Positions 1-8,552 of a stretch of 64,000 nucleotides of DNA are shown here, piece by piece. This DNA is from Micromonospora vinacea. GTDB lineage: Bacteria > Actinomycetota > Actinomycetes > Mycobacteriales > Micromonosporaceae. The translations under genes were made by a program, and so were the position numbers. A model generated the notes under the pieces. The model did no database searches. It was not told where the DNA came from and worked only from the letters and a program-made list of their open reading frames with translations. The stretch is from positions 1-64,000 of the forward strand of contig NZ_JADOTY010000001.1 in the NCBI RefSeq assembly GCF_015751785.1, written 5' to 3'. How positions within the stretch are numbered: the first letter of the stretch is position 1; each line of letters begins with the position of its first letter.

Positions 1-630
1 GGCCGCCCGCAACGACTCACGGACCGGCCCGTCGTGGTAGTCGAAGGCGGCGTCGAAGCCCAGGGCCCGCAGCCGCTCGACCTTGGCCGGGGAGCCAGCG
101 CTGCCGACCACCCGGCCAGCGCCCTTGAGCTTGGCGATCTGGCCGACCAGGCTGCCGACCGCGCCCGCCGCGGCGGAGACGAACACCGTCTCGCCGGGCT
201 TCATCGCGGCGACCTCCAGCAGCCCGGCGTACGCGGTCAGCCCGGTCATGCCCAGCACGCTGAGGTACGCGCTGACCGGGGCGACGCTCGGGTCGACCGG
301 CCGGGCGGCGGTGGCGTCGAGCAGCGCGTACTCCCGCCAGCCCAGCCCGTGCAGGACTGTGGTCCCGACGGCGATGTCCGCCGCCTCGCTGGCCACCACC
401 TCGCCGATCGCGGCACCGTCGAGCGGCGCGTCGAGGGCGAACGGCGCGACGTACGACTTGACGTCGTTCATCCGTCCCCGCATGTACGGGTCGACGGACA
501 TGTACTGGTTGCGGACCACGATCTGGCCCGGTCCGGGCGTCGGAACCTCGGTCTCGACGAGCCGGAAGGTGTCCTCGGTGGGCCAGCCCTGGGGGCGGCT
601 GGCCAGGTGGATCTCGCGGTTGCTGGTCAC
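1..630 (-). CDS. NADP-dependent oxidoreductase, MDR family (partial, C-terminus off window)
   Basis: The first 210 residues of a medium-chain dehydrogenase/reductase of the zinc-free leukotriene B4 dehydrogenase / CurA type are visible. The N-terminal GroES-like part includes YMSVDPYMRGRM near residues 43-54, a signature of this subfamily. The nucleotide-binding glycine motif AAGAVGS lies at about residues 154-160, followed by GQIAKLKG. Such enzymes reduce activated carbon-carbon double bonds or aldehydes with NADPH in the cytosol; the substrate cannot be read here. The start is GTG at 630, because the conserved N-terminus begins a few residues in. It lies 40 bases downstream of ohr on the same strand, so it may be the last gene of the peroxide-stress transcript. 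The window edge removes the C-terminal part. Confidence 0.85.
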   Translation of the reverse strand, partial: MTSNREIHLASRPQGWPTEDTFRLVETEVPTPGPGQIVVRNQYMSVDPYMRGRMNDVKSYVAPFALDAPLDGAAIGEVVASEAADIAVGTTVLHGLGWREYALLDATAARPVDPSVAPVSAYLSVLGMTGLTAYAGLLEVAAMKPGETVFVSAAAGAVGSLVGQIAKLKGAGRVVGSAGSPAKVERLRALGFDAAFDYHDGPVRESLRAA

Positions 631-670
631 GGGGTGGTCGTCCTCTCGTCCGCGGATGGGGGCCGTGAGG

Positions 671-1102
671 TCACGCGGCCAGGGTCTCGCGGACGGTCAG
701 CGTGACGTCGACGTTGCCGCGGGTCGCGTTCGAGTACGGGCAGACCTGGTGGGCCTGCTCGACGATCTGCTCGGCGGTCTCGCGGGACACGGCGGGGAGG
801 TCGACGACGAGCTGCACGGTGAGCCCGAAACCGCCGCTGCCGTTCGGGCCGATGCCCACCTCGGCCGCGACGACGGAGCCGCTCACGTCGGCCTTGGCCC
901 GGCGACCCACCAGCCGCAGCGCGCTGTGGAAGCAGGCCGCGTAGCCGGCGGCGAAGAGCTGCTCGGGGTTGGCGGCACCGCCGGCGCCACCCATCTCCTT
1001 CGGCACGGCAAGGTCGAGCACGAGGGTGCCGTCGGAGGTCTCGACGTGACCGTCGCGGCCGTCGCCGGTGGCGGTCGCGGACGCGGTGTAGACAGCCTGC
1101 AT
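671..1102 (-). CDS. ohr: Organic hydroperoxide resistance protein (Ohr/OsmC family)
   Basis: A 143-residue thiol peroxidase that reduces organic and fatty acid hydroperoxides in the cytosol. Both catalytic cysteines are visible: Cys57 in AACFHSAL and Cys121 in VCPYSNATRGN. The conserved acidic residue is present in NPEQLF. This pattern separates Ohr from OsmC. ATG at 1102 is preferred because Ohr proteins begin with a short segment ending in YTA, seen here as MQAVYTA. An in-frame GTG at 1111 overlaps the ohrR stop and is the alternative. It is the second gene of an ohrR-ohr operon, so it should be induced when OhrR is oxidised. Confidence 0.95.
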   Translation of the reverse strand: MQAVYTASATATGDGRDGHVETSDGTLVLDLAVPKEMGGAGGAANPEQLFAAGYAACFHSALRLVGRRAKADVSGSVVAAEVGIGPNGSGGFGLTVQLVVDLPAVSRETAEQIVEQAHQVCPYSNATRGNVDVTLTVRETLAA

Positions 1103-1107
1103 GAGAG

Positions 1108-1554
1108 TCACTGCTCCTTCTGTCGGTGGATGGTGTCGGTGACCCGGGTGAGCGTGTCGCGCAACGCGACGAGCTCATCGATGCCCAGCCCGGTGGCCAG
1201 GGCGATCCGCAGCGGGACGTCGCAGAGCTGCTCCCGCAGCGCCAGCCCTTGCTCGGTGAGGCCCACCTCGACCCGCCGTTCGTCCCGCGCCGACCGCCGC
1301 CGAAGCACCAGGCCCGCTCCTTCCAGCCGCTTGAGCAGCGGGGAGAGCGTGCCGGAGTCCAGTCGCAGCTCGGTGCCCAGCTCGGACACCGTGGGGGCGT
1401 CGTCGGGGCGCTCCCAGAGCACCAGCAGCACCAGGTACTGCGGGTAGGTCAGCCCGAACTCGTCGAGGATCGGCCGGTAGACGTCGGTCAGGGCGCGCGA
1501 CGCGGCGTAGAGCGCGAAGCACACCTGTCGGCGCAACAGCAGGTCATCGGTCAC
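1108..1554 (-). CDS. ohrR: MarR-family organic peroxide sensor OhrR
   Basis: A 148-residue winged-helix repressor. The N-terminal reactive cysteine typical of OhrR is Cys12 in RRQVCFALY, with the nearby family tyrosines. The recognition region reads TVSELGTELRLDSGTLSPLLKRLE and the wing contains RRSARDERRVEV. OhrR binds DNA when reduced and leaves when the cysteine is oxidised by organic peroxides (known for the family). The start is GTG at 1554, because a good -10 box ends six bases before it; a GTG at 1587 would lie inside the operator. It is translationally linked to ohr. Confidence 0.95.
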   Translation of the reverse strand: MTDDLLLRRQVCFALYAASRALTDVYRPILDEFGLTYPQYLVLLVLWERPDDAPTVSELGTELRLDSGTLSPLLKRLEGAGLVLRRRSARDERRVEVGLTEQGLALREQLCDVPLRIALATGLGIDELVALRDTLTRVTDTIHRQKEQ

Positions 1555-1560
1555 CGCTGA

Positions 1561-1589
1561 ACCGTAGCCCACAATTAGATTGTGCACAA
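1561..1589 (-). promoter_or_regulatory. ohrR-ohr promoter with overlapping OhrR operator
   Basis: On the minus strand, TTGTGC (1589-1584), a 17-base spacer and TACGGT (1566-1561) form a sigma-70-like promoter. It ends six bases before the GTG start, so the mRNA should be leaderless. Two symmetric elements cover the -35 and the spacer: ACAAT-TAG-ATTGT at 1571-1583 and the perfect palindrome TTGTGCACAA at 1580-1589. The ACAATT/AATTGT character matches known OhrR boxes. Autorepression is inferred from the overlap. Confidence 0.75.
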
Positions 1590-1634
1590 CTTATCGGGGC
1601 GCGGGTGACCGCCAGGGCCGCAGGGCGGCGTACC

Positions 1635-2024
1635 TCAGCGATCGCCGAGGTACGCCTCCAACTCCACCTCCACCAGGTGCTCCGGGTCCAGCAGACCGGC
1701 CACCACCACCAGAGTCGCCGCCGGCCGGACCGCGCCGAACACCGCGTTGTGCGCCCGGCCCACCTCGTCGGCGTGCAACCGGTCCGTCACGTACATCCTG
1801 GTCCGAACCACGTCGCCCGGCTCCGCACCCACCTCGGCGAGCGCGGCCAACCCGATCCGCAGCGCCTGCGCGGTCTGCGCGGCCGCGTCACCGACGTGCA
1901 CCACCCGCCCGTCCACAGTCGCCGTGCACCCGGCCGTCCAGGCCCGCTCACCGGCCCGGACCACCCGGGAGTAGCCGTAGCGCTGCTCCCACGGGCCACC
2001 CGACCCCAGCCGGGTCGTCGTCAC
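1635..2024 (-). CDS. RidA family protein (YjgF/YER057c/UK114)
   Basis: A 129-residue trimer-forming RidA-like protein. The family signature appears as [20 protein letters not shown], then [11 protein letters not shown], and the C-terminal [21 protein letters not shown]. The arginine used by active RidA enzymes to hold 2-aminoacrylate-type imines is Arg in VVRTRMYV or the later RPAATLV. Some histidine-operon paralogues are not proven deaminases. The start codon overlaps the priA stop by four bases, so it is the last gene of the histidine transcript. In Streptomyces a similar small protein sits between priA and hisF; here no hisF follows. Confidence 0.85.
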   Translation of the reverse strand: MTTTRLGSGGPWEQRYGYSRVVRAGERAWTAGCTATVDGRVVHVGDAAAQTAQALRIGLAALAEVGAEPGDVVRTRMYVTDRLHADEVGRAHNAVFGAVRPAATLVVVAGLLDPEHLVEVELEAYLGDR

Positions 2025-2746
2025 GCCTCGGCCAGCGTCCGCAGCGCCTCGGCCACAGTGAAGGCACCCGCGTAGAGCGCCTTGCCGGCGATCACGCCCT
2101 CCACCCCGGCCGACTCCAGGGTCGCCAACGCCCGCAGGTCATCGAGTGTGGACACGCCACCCGAGGCGATCACCGGCCGGTCGGTACGGGCACACACCTC
2201 GCGCAGCAGATCCAGGTTCGGCCCGCGCATCGTGCCGTCCTTGGTGATGTCGGTGACCACGTACCGGCTCGCGCCCGCCTTGTCCAGCCGCTCCAGCACC
2301 TCGTACAGGTCACCGCCGTCGCGGGTCCAACCCCGCGCCGACAGGGTGTGACCCCGCACGTCCAGCCCGATGGCCACCCGGTCGCCGTACTCCGCGACCA
2401 CCCGGTCACACCAGACCGGGTCCTCCAGGGCGGCGGTCCCGATGTTCACCCTGGCCGCCCCGGTGCCCAACGCCGCGCGCAGCGACTCGTCATCACGGAT
2501 ACCGCCGGAGAGCTCCACCTTCACGTCCAACTGCCGCACCACCTCCGCCAGCAGGTGCGCGTTGGTGCCCCGACCGAACGCCGCGTCCAGGTCGACCAGG
2601 TGGATCCACTCCGCGCCGTCCTGCTGCCAGGCCAGCGCCGCGTCCAACGGGTCGCCGTAGATGCTCTCGCTTCCGACGGCGCCCTGCACGAGCCGGACAG
2701 CCCGGCCGTCAGCGACATCCACGGCGGGTAACAGGGTGAGGCTCAA
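2021..2746 (-). CDS. priA: PriA: bifunctional HisA/TrpF isomerase
   Basis: A 241-residue (beta-alpha)8 barrel. It isomerises ProFAR in histidine synthesis and, in actinobacteria, phosphoribosyl anthranilate in tryptophan synthesis. The catalytic aspartates are in [10 protein letters not shown] at the N-terminus and in [11 protein letters not shown] in the second half. Phosphate-binding segments read [10 protein letters not shown] and [11 protein letters not shown] dedicated trpF is not seen in the window, which suits the bifunctional role, but the sequence alone does not prove the TrpF activity. It follows the 107 aa membrane gene by 14 bases. Confidence 0.95.
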   Translation of the reverse strand: MSLTLLPAVDVADGRAVRLVQGAVGSESIYGDPLDAALAWQQDGAEWIHLVDLDAAFGRGTNAHLLAEVVRQLDVKVELSGGIRDDESLRAALGTGAARVNIGTAALEDPVWCDRVVAEYGDRVAIGLDVRGHTLSARGWTRDGGDLYEVLERLDKAGASRYVVTDITKDGTMRGPNLDLLREVCARTDRPVIASGGVSTLDDLRALATLESAGVEGVIAGKALYAGAFTVAEALRTLAEA

Positions 2747-2760
2747 GGTCTTCTCCTCGA

Positions 2761-3084
2761 TCAGGTACGACGGTCCAGGGCGATCACGACGATCGCCGGC
2801 AGTACGAGCAGCAAGAGCACGATCAGCGCGATACGCAACGCCATGTTGTCGACGAACGTCCAGATCAGGATCAACGCCGCGCCGGTGAGCAGCACGATCG
2901 CGGCCCGCTCACCCCGAGTGTGCCGGGCCAGCCGCCCAGAGCGACCCCGCCGCAGCCGCGGCGTCAACCCGCGGACCACAGCGCGACGGCGCTGTCGGCG
3001 AGCGACCTGGCGCTGCCGGACCGCCCGCTCCCGGGCCTGCTGCGCCTCCCGCTCCGCCCGCCGGCGGGCGCGCTCCCGGCTCAC
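2761..3084 (-). CDS. Small membrane protein of the histidine operon
   Basis: A 107-residue protein with a strongly basic N-terminal half (residues 1-58 rich in Arg, Gln and Glu, likely a charged helix). Two hydrophobic segments follow, about residues 60-77 ([15 protein letters not shown]) and 83-103 ([19 protein letters not shown]). I do not recognise a family with an assigned function. It lies between hisH and priA, with no promoter in the short flanking gaps, so it is co-transcribed with histidine genes. No histidine enzyme step is missing that this fold could fill, so no function is claimed. The start is a GTG. Confidence 0.75.
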   Translation of the reverse strand: MSRERARRRAEREAQQARERAVRQRQVARRQRRRAVVRGLTPRLRRGRSGRLARHTRGERAAIVLLTGAALILIWTFVDNMALRIALIVLLLLVLPAIVVIALDRRT

Positions 3085-3120
3085 CGCGACACCCGGCGGT
3101 CGGGCACCGCGCGACGACGC

Positions 3121-3753
3121 TCAGTCACCGCTGGGCAACGTGGCGAGCCAGTTGCGCAGCAGCGCGGCACCGGTGTCGGCGGACTTCTCCGGGTGGAACT
3201 GGGCCGCCGACAACGAGCCGCGCTCCACCGCCGCGACGAAATCCGTGTCGTGGTGGGCGGTGGTCACAGTGGCACCGGCAGCGGCCAGCGCCGCCGGGTC
3301 GCTCATCGCGTACGAGTGGACGAAGTAGAACCGGCTCTGCTCGGTCAGCCCGGCGAACAGCACCGACTCCCGGGGAGCCCGGACCGTGTTCCAGCCCATG
3401 TGCGGCAACCGGGTGGCGGCCAGCCGGGTCACCCCGCCGGGCAGCAACCCCAGCCCCTTCGTCACCACGCCGTGCTCGTCGCCGTGCTCGAAGAGCACCT
3501 GCATGCCCACGCAGATGCCGAGCACCGGCCGGCCAGCGGCCACCCGCTCGGCGATCACCGGGCCGGCGCCCAGCGCCTCGATCCCGGCCATGCACGCCGC
3601 GTACGCGCCCACACCCGGCACCACCAGACCGTCGGCGGCAGCCGCCGCGGCCAGGTCGTCGGTCACCCGGACGTCCGCTCCGGCGGCGGCCAGCGCCCGC
3701 TCCGCCGATCGCAGGTTGCCCGAACCGTAGTCGAGCACCACCACGTCACTCAT
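3121..3753 (-). CDS. hisH: Imidazole glycerol phosphate synthase subunit HisH
   Basis: A 210-residue class I glutamine amidotransferase that feeds ammonia to HisF for imidazole ring closure. The nucleophile elbow is GICVGMQVLFE with Cys81; the catalytic pair is in AQFHPEKS (about His187 and Glu189). The N-terminal VVVLDYGSGNLRS and PGVGAY are typical of HisH. The ATG start follows the upstream 56 aa gene after 13 bases. Its synthase partner HisF is not encoded in this window. Confidence 0.97.
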   Translation of the reverse strand: MSDVVVLDYGSGNLRSAERALAAAGADVRVTDDLAAAAAADGLVVPGVGAYAACMAGIEALGAGPVIAERVAAGRPVLGICVGMQVLFEHGDEHGVVTKGLGLLPGGVTRLAATRLPHMGWNTVRAPRESVLFAGLTEQSRFYFVHSYAMSDPAALAAAGATVTTAHHDTDFVAAVERGSLSAAQFHPEKSADTGAALLRNWLATLPSGD

Positions 3754-3766
3754 GTCGTCACCCCGA

Positions 3767-3937
3767 TCACCCGTTCTCCGGCAGCAGCCGCAGCACCCCG
3801 GCGACAGTGGCGAGCACCGCGAGCGCCGCGGTGATCAACACGGCGGCCTTCGGCGCGCCCTGCCGGTAGAGCGACCAGGTGCCACCGACCAGCACCCCGG
3901 CCAGGATCAGCAGCAACGTCGGCAACGCGCCGCCCAT
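3767..3937 (-). CDS. 56-residue membrane protein between hisB and hisH
   Basis: A small gene whose ATG shares one base with the hisB stop (TGATG), a sign of coupled translation. The product has two hydrophobic segments, about residues 5-22 (LPTLLLILAGVLVGGTW) and 31-51 (AAVLITAALAVLATVAGVL), joined by a short loop, SLYRQGAPK. It ends in RLLPENG. The codon pattern is GC-rich at third positions like the neighbours, which supports real coding. I do not recognise a function. Streptomyces histidine operons also carry a small unidentified gene at this place, which supports its reality. Confidence 0.7.
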   Translation of the reverse strand: MGGALPTLLLILAGVLVGGTWSLYRQGAPKAAVLITAALAVLATVAGVLRLLPENG

Positions 3938-4548
3938 CAGAGCGCGCCCTTCGTGCTCGGGATCGCCCCGGCCGAACGCGGGTCGATCGAGGTGGCCTCG
4001 CGCAACGCACGGGAGACCGCCTTGAACTGCGCCTCCACCACGTGGTGCGCGTCCGGGTGACCACCCGGCCGGGCCGCCCGCAGCACGTCGACGTGCAGCG
4101 TGACCCGGGCCGCCTGGCCGAAGGACTCCCAGATGTGCCGGGTCATGCTTGTCGCGTACACCGGCCCGATGTAGGGGGCGAGCACCGGCTCGTCGTGCAC
4201 CACGTAGGGCCGACCGGAGAGGTCCACGGCGGCCCGGACCAGCACCTCGTCCATCGGCACCGTCGCCGAACCGTACCGCCGGATGCCGGCCTTGTCGCCC
4301 AGCGCCTGGTCGAACGCCGCGCCCAGGGCGAGTGCGGTGTCCTCGATCGTGTGGTGCGCGTCGATCTCCAGGTCACCCACGGTGCGCACGGTCAGGTCGA
4401 AGCCGCCGTGCCGGGCGATCTGGTGCAGCATGTGGTCGTAGAAACCGACGCCGGTGCTGATCTCGGCGGCACCGGTGCCGTCGAGATCGATCTCGACGAG
4501 GACCTTGGTCTCCTTGGTGATCCGTTCCACCCGGGCGGTCCGACTCAT
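3937..4548 (-). CDS. hisB: Imidazoleglycerol-phosphate dehydratase HisB
   Basis: A monofunctional 203-residue dehydratase that makes imidazole acetol phosphate. The two metal-binding histidine motifs are clear: [18 protein letters not shown] near residues 33-50 and [14 protein letters not shown] near 63-76. A second pair of repeats in the C-terminal half holds RHIWESFG and the region around [13 protein letters not shown]. The phosphatase half found in E. coli HisB is absent, as in other actinobacteria. The ATG overlaps the hisC stop by four bases. Confidence 0.97.
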   Translation of the reverse strand: MSRTARVERITKETKVLVEIDLDGTGAAEISTGVGFYDHMLHQIARHGGFDLTVRTVGDLEIDAHHTIEDTALALGAAFDQALGDKAGIRRYGSATVPMDEVLVRAAVDLSGRPYVVHDEPVLAPYIGPVYATSMTRHIWESFGQAARVTLHVDVLRAARPGGHPDAHHVVEAQFKAVSRALREATSIDPRSAGAIPSTKGAL

Positions 4549-5618
4549 TGCGAAGTCTCCATTGCAGAAAGGAAGGCGTCGGTCTCGGCGGCGGTGCCGG
4601 CGGTCACCCGCAGCCAGCCGGGCAGGCCGACGTCACGGACCAGCACCCCCTGCGCCAGCAGGGCGTTCCAGACGACGGTCTGGTCGCCGCCCACCTCGAA
4701 GAGCACGAAGTTGGCGTCGCTGTCGGCGACCCGCAACCCCCGCTCGCGCAGCGTCGCCACGATCCGGTCCCGCTGCGCCATGATCGCGCTCACCGTACCG
4801 AGAAGGGCATCACGGTGGGCCACCGCCGCGCGTGCGGCGGCCTGGGTGAGCGCGGAGAGATGGTACGGCAAACGGACGAGCTGCACCGCCCGCACCACCG
4901 CCGGGTCGGCGGCCAGGTAACCCAGCCGGCCGCCGGCGAAGCCGAAAGCCTTGCTCATCGTCCGGGTGACCACCAACCGCGGGTGGCCGGGCAGCACCGC
5001 GAGGGCGCTGACCGTCCCGGGCCGGGCGAACTCGGCGTACGCCTCGTCGACGACCACCATGCCGGGCGCGACGTCGAGCACCGCGGCGATCACCGCCGGG
5101 TCCAGTGCCGTGCCGGTGGGGTTGTTCGGCGAGCAGAGGAAGACCACGTCCGGCCGGTGCTCGCGGACCTGGTCGACCGCCTCCTCGGCGGTCAGCCCGA
5201 AGTCGACGCCGCGCGCCGCGGGCACCCACCGGGTGCTGGTGCCGAGGGCCAGCAGCGGGTGCATCGAGTACGCCGGAACGAAACCGAGCGCGGTGCGCCC
5301 CGGCCCGCCGAACGCCTGGAGCAGTTGCTGCTGGATCTCGTTGGAACCGTTGGCCGCCCACACCTGGTCGACGGTGAGCCCGTGCCCGAGATATTCGGCC
5401 AGGTCGGCGCGGAGCGCCACCGCGTCCCGGTCCGGGTAGCGGTTCAGCTCGCGCAGCTCGGCCGCGAGCGCCTTGCCGATCGCCTCGACCACCGGCTCCG
5501 GCACCGGGTGCGAGTTCTCGTTGGTGTTGAGCCGCACCGGCACGTCCAGTTGCGGCGCCCCGTACGGCGACAGCCCGCGCAGGTCGGCGCGGATCGGCAG
5601 ATCGTCCAGGCTGGTCAC
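4545..5618 (-). CDS. hisC: Histidinol-phosphate aminotransferase HisC
   Basis: A 357-residue fold-type I PLP aminotransferase. The PLP lysine is in [17 protein letters not shown], and the phosphate region and aspartate ligand are in [11 protein letters not shown] and [11 protein letters not shown]. The N-terminus [14 protein letters not shown] and the phrase [15 protein letters not shown] are typical of HisC. GTG at 5618 overlaps the hisD stop by four bases (GTGA). The reading frame stays open further upstream, but that extension lies inside hisD and has no family similarity, so it is excluded. Confidence 0.97.
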   Translation of the reverse strand: MTSLDDLPIRADLRGLSPYGAPQLDVPVRLNTNENSHPVPEPVVEAIGKALAAELRELNRYPDRDAVALRADLAEYLGHGLTVDQVWAANGSNEIQQQLLQAFGGPGRTALGFVPAYSMHPLLALGTSTRWVPAARGVDFGLTAEEAVDQVREHRPDVVFLCSPNNPTGTALDPAVIAAVLDVAPGMVVVDEAYAEFARPGTVSALAVLPGHPRLVVTRTMSKAFGFAGGRLGYLAADPAVVRAVQLVRLPYHLSALTQAAARAAVAHRDALLGTVSAIMAQRDRIVATLRERGLRVADSDANFVLFEVGGDQTVVWNALLAQGVLVRDVGLPGWLRVTAGTAAETDAFLSAMETSQ

Positions 5619-6940
5619 GCCGGTCCTCCTCCCGGGAAGCGGGCCTGGACCGCCTGGCCGTGCGCGGGCAGGTCCTCCACGTTGGCAAGGGTGACCACGT
5701 GCGGGGCCACGTCGCGCAGCGCGGCCTCGGTGTATTCGATCAGGTGCACGCCGCGCAGGAAGGACTGCACCGACAGGCCGGAGGAGTGCCGGGAACAGCC
5801 GCCGGTGGGCAGCACGTGGTTGGACCCGGCGCAGTAGTCGCCGAGCGACACCGGCGACCAGGCGCCCACGAAGATCGCCCCGGCGTTGCGGACGCGCAGC
5901 GCCCACTCCCGGGCGTCGACCGTCTGGATCTCCAGGTGCTCGGCTGCGTACGCGTCGACCACCCGCAGCCCCGCCTCGAGGTCGTCGACCAGGACCACGC
6001 CGCTCTGCTCACCGGTCAGCGCCGTGGTGACCCGCTCGGTGTGCTTGGTCGCCGGCACCTGCCGGGCCAACTCCGCCTCGACCGCCTCGACCAAGGCCAC
6101 CGACGGGGTGACCAGCACGCTCGCGGCGAGCGGGTCGTGCTCGGCCTGACTGATCAGGTCGGCGGCCACGTGCGCCGGGTCGGCCGTGTCGTCGGCCAGG
6201 ATGGCGATCTCGGTCGGCCCGGCCTCGGCGTCGATGCCGACCACGCCGCGCAGCAGCCGCTTCGCGGCGGTCACCCAGATGTTGCCGGGGCCGGTGATCA
6301 GGTCGACCGGGTCGCACCGCAGCTCACCCGCCGGGTCCACCGCAGCGCCGTACGCCAGCATCGCCACCGCCTGGGCCCCGCCCACCGCGTACACCTCGTC
6401 GACGCCGAGCAGCGCGCACGCGGCGAGCACCCGGGGGTCGGGCAGGCCGCCGTTGTCCTTCTGCGGCGGGCTGACCACCACCAGTGAGCGCACCCCGGCC
6501 GCCTGGGCCGGCACCACGTTCATCACCACCGTCGACGGGTACATCGCCAGGCCACCGGGCACGTAGAGACCGACCCGGTCGACCGGCAGCCACCGCTCGG
6601 TGACAGTGCCGCCGGGCACCACCTGGGTGGTGTGGTCGGTGCGCCGCTGGTCGGCGTGCACCCGACGGGCCCGGGCGATGGACTCCAGCAGCGCGGCACG
6701 CACCGCCGGGTCGAGCACGCCCTCCGCCTCGGTGATCGCCTCGACCGGCACCCGCAGCACCTCCGGGGAGATGCCGTCGAACCGTTCGCTCGCCTCCCGG
6801 ATCGCTGGGTACCCATGCTCACGGACCGCCTCCACCAGGGGCCGGATGCGCTCGACGGCGACGGACACGTCGAGCTGGGCACGGGGCAGCAGGCGGCGCG
6901 GGTCACCGAGACCGTCGCGCAGGTCGATCCGATTCAGCAC
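5615..6940 (-). CDS. hisD: Histidinol dehydrogenase HisD
   Basis: A 441-residue zinc-dependent enzyme that oxidises histidinol to histidine in two NAD-dependent steps. Visible family segments include [19 protein letters not shown], then [16 protein letters not shown], the acidic [15 protein letters not shown], the zinc and base region [15 protein letters not shown], and [15 protein letters not shown] near the C-terminus. It is the first gene of the operon. GTG at 6940 is chosen because the conserved start LNRIDLRDG follows at once and a -10 box lies seven bases upstream. Confidence 0.97.
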   Translation of the reverse strand: MLNRIDLRDGLGDPRRLLPRAQLDVSVAVERIRPLVEAVREHGYPAIREASERFDGISPEVLRVPVEAITEAEGVLDPAVRAALLESIARARRVHADQRRTDHTTQVVPGGTVTERWLPVDRVGLYVPGGLAMYPSTVVMNVVPAQAAGVRSLVVVSPPQKDNGGLPDPRVLAACALLGVDEVYAVGGAQAVAMLAYGAAVDPAGELRCDPVDLITGPGNIWVTAAKRLLRGVVGIDAEAGPTEIAILADDTADPAHVAADLISQAEHDPLAASVLVTPSVALVEAVEAELARQVPATKHTERVTTALTGEQSGVVLVDDLEAGLRVVDAYAAEHLEIQTVDAREWALRVRNAGAIFVGAWSPVSLGDYCAGSNHVLPTGGCSRHSSGLSVQSFLRGVHLIEYTEAALRDVAPHVVTLANVEDLPAHGQAVQARFPGGGPA

Positions 6941-6947
6941 CCTTGCG

Positions 6948-6953
6948 AGTCTA
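6948..6953 (-). promoter_or_regulatory. hisD -10 box (leaderless start)
   Basis: TAGACT on the minus strand lies seven bases before the hisD GTG, placing the expected +1 at or next to the start codon. No convincing -35 hexamer is visible. No leader peptide rich in His codons, T-box or terminator was found in the 106-base gap to the divergent gene. Confidence 0.55.
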
Positions 6954-7033
6954 GGCGGCCGGCCCGACGTCCACCCGGGCCGCCCGTCCGCCGGGACGGT
7001 GAGCCGGGCCACGCCCCCGGGGTCGAGATTGGT

Positions 7034-7039
7034 TAGGCT
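7034..7039 (+). promoter_or_regulatory. -10 box of the Lon-N domain gene (leaderless start)
   Basis: TAGGCT lies seven bases before the GTG at 7047, giving a predicted leaderless mRNA. The -35 region is GC-rich and weak. This promoter and the hisD promoter are back to back in the same short gap. Confidence 0.5.
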
Positions 7040-7046
7040 CGACCAT

Positions 7047-7751
7047 GTGACCGCACGGCTGCCGGTGTTCCCGCTCGCAACGGTGCTCTTTCCCGGGTTG
7101 GTGCTGCCGCTGCACATCTTCGAGGAGCGTTACCGGGCGCTGGTCCGACACCTGGTCGACCTGCCCGAGGGCGCCCCGCGTGAGTTCGGCGTGGTGGCCA
7201 TCCAGGCCGGCTGGGAGGTCGCGCCCGCCGGTCCCGGCGCCCGGGCGACGCCGGGCGTCGGCGAGGTGACTCTGCACGAGGTGGGCTGCACCGCCGAGCT
7301 GCGCCAGGTGACCGAGCTGGCCGATGGTGGTTTCGACATCGTCACCGTCGGTCGCCGTCGGTTCCGGATCGCCGAGGTCGACGACAGCGCCGAGCCCTAC
7401 CTGACCGCCGACGTCGAGTGGCTGCCCGACCCGGGCGGCCCGGACGAGGTGGCCGATCTGCTGGCCGCCCGGGTGATCGCTGTGTTCCGGCAGTACCTCG
7501 GCCTGATCCGCTCCGACCCGGAGGAGATCTCCGAGCAACTGCCGGAGGACCCGACCGTGCTCTCGCACCTGGTGGCGGCGACCGCGGCGCTCACCGTCGA
7601 CGACCGGCAGCGGCTGCTGGCCATCGACGACACCGCCTCCCGGCTCCGCGCCGAGCTGCGGCTGCTCAACCGCGAGGCGGCTCTGCTGCGTCAGGTGCGG
7701 GCGGTTCCGGTGCCGCTGTCGGAGCTGGCGTCCCCGCCGACACCCAACTGA
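7047..7751 (+). CDS. LON peptidase N-terminal (substrate-binding) domain protein
   Basis: A 234-residue stand-alone Lon N-terminal domain. The N-terminus [27 protein letters not shown] is diagnostic, as is [24 protein letters not shown] in the helical second half. There is no AAA or protease domain, so it cannot be a complete Lon. Such proteins are common in actinobacteria and their role is not well defined; binding of unfolded proteins is an inference from Lon. The 3' end overlaps the convergent DUF2567 gene by 86 bases. Confidence 0.9.
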   Translation: MTARLPVFPLATVLFPGLVLPLHIFEERYRALVRHLVDLPEGAPREFGVVAIQAGWEVAPAGPGARATPGVGEVTLHEVGCTAELRQVTELADGGFDIVTVGRRRFRIAEVDDSAEPYLTADVEWLPDPGGPDEVADLLAARVIAVFRQYLGLIRSDPEEISEQLPEDPTVLSHLVAATAALTVDDRQRLLAIDDTASRLRAELRLLNREAALLRQVRAVPVPLSELASPPTPN

Positions 7752-8496
7752 ACTCCCCCGGCTCGGGCTCCGGGCGTAGCCCCGGCCACCGCGACCAGCC
7801 GGCCAGCAGGGTGTACATGACAGCGGCCCCGAACGCCGGCAGCAGCAGGTTGCCGTGCGGCACCGGCAGCACGCCGAGCAGCCAGTCCACCCCACCGGCG
7901 CGCAGGTCGGCGGGTTTGCTGAACGCCTGCCCGGCCGGGGCGGTGGCCAGCAACCGGTCGAAGGTCGCCAGGCCGATCCGTCGCCCCACCTGCCAGGCCA
8001 CCGGTGCGGCGACAAGCGCGCCGAGCACCGCGGCGAGCAGCCCGACCGGGCCGCGCCGCCGACGCAGCACGAACCACAGGGCGAGCGCCACGATCAGCCC
8101 GAAGGCCAGCCCGAGCAGGCTGAACCAGCCGTCGGCGGCGATCGGCTGTTCCGGTTGCGGCTCGGCGTAGATCGCCCCCTCGGCGGTCTTGAGCACCGGA
8201 GTGTCCGGCGCGAGCGCGGCCCAGAGCAACCCGAGCGGGACACCCAGCGCGGCCAGCGCGAGCACGGCCCCCAGCACGGTCGCCACGGCACGCAGCGGTC
8301 GACGCGGCTCGTCGAACCGAAGCTCCAGCGAGCTCTGGTACGCCGCCGAGGCCGGCACCTGGCCAGGGTCGGACCCGCTCGGCGCCGTCTCCGCCGACGG
8401 GTCGACCTGCGACGGTTTCTCGTCCGGCGTACGGGGTGGCGCGGGTTGGTCGGGCTCGTCGACGGGCCGCTCAGGGTCGGGGTTGTCCGGGCTCAC
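7666..8496 (-). CDS. DUF2567 membrane protein
   Basis: A 276-residue actinobacterial membrane protein. The N-terminal 65 residues are Pro/Asp/Glu-rich and probably disordered in the cytosol. Four hydrophobic segments follow: about 70-93 (AVATVLGAVLALAALGVPLG), 124-144 (LGLAFGLIVALALWFVL), 150-170 (GLLAAVLGALVAAPVAW) and a last one near 218-238 (LLLPAFGAAVMYTLLAGW). The segment order and the outside loop with DTPVLKTAEGAIYAEPQPEQP match DUF2567 as I know it from mycobacteria. The function is unknown. The C-terminal tail runs into the opposite-strand Lon-N gene. Confidence 0.75.
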   Translation of the reverse strand: MSPDNPDPERPVDEPDQPAPPRTPDEKPSQVDPSAETAPSGSDPGQVPASAAYQSSLELRFDEPRRPLRAVATVLGAVLALAALGVPLGLLWAALAPDTPVLKTAEGAIYAEPQPEQPIAADGWFSLLGLAFGLIVALALWFVLRRRRGPVGLLAAVLGALVAAPVAWQVGRRIGLATFDRLLATAPAGQAFSKPADLRAGGVDWLLGVLPVPHGNLLLPAFGAAVMYTLLAGWSRWPGLRPEPEPGEFSWVSAGTPAPTAAPEPPAPDAAEPPRG

Positions 8497-8552
8497 CCGA
8501 TGATCCTCTCAGGCCCGGTGCGGGGCCGGGGCTCCGGTGGCGGCAGACCAGC

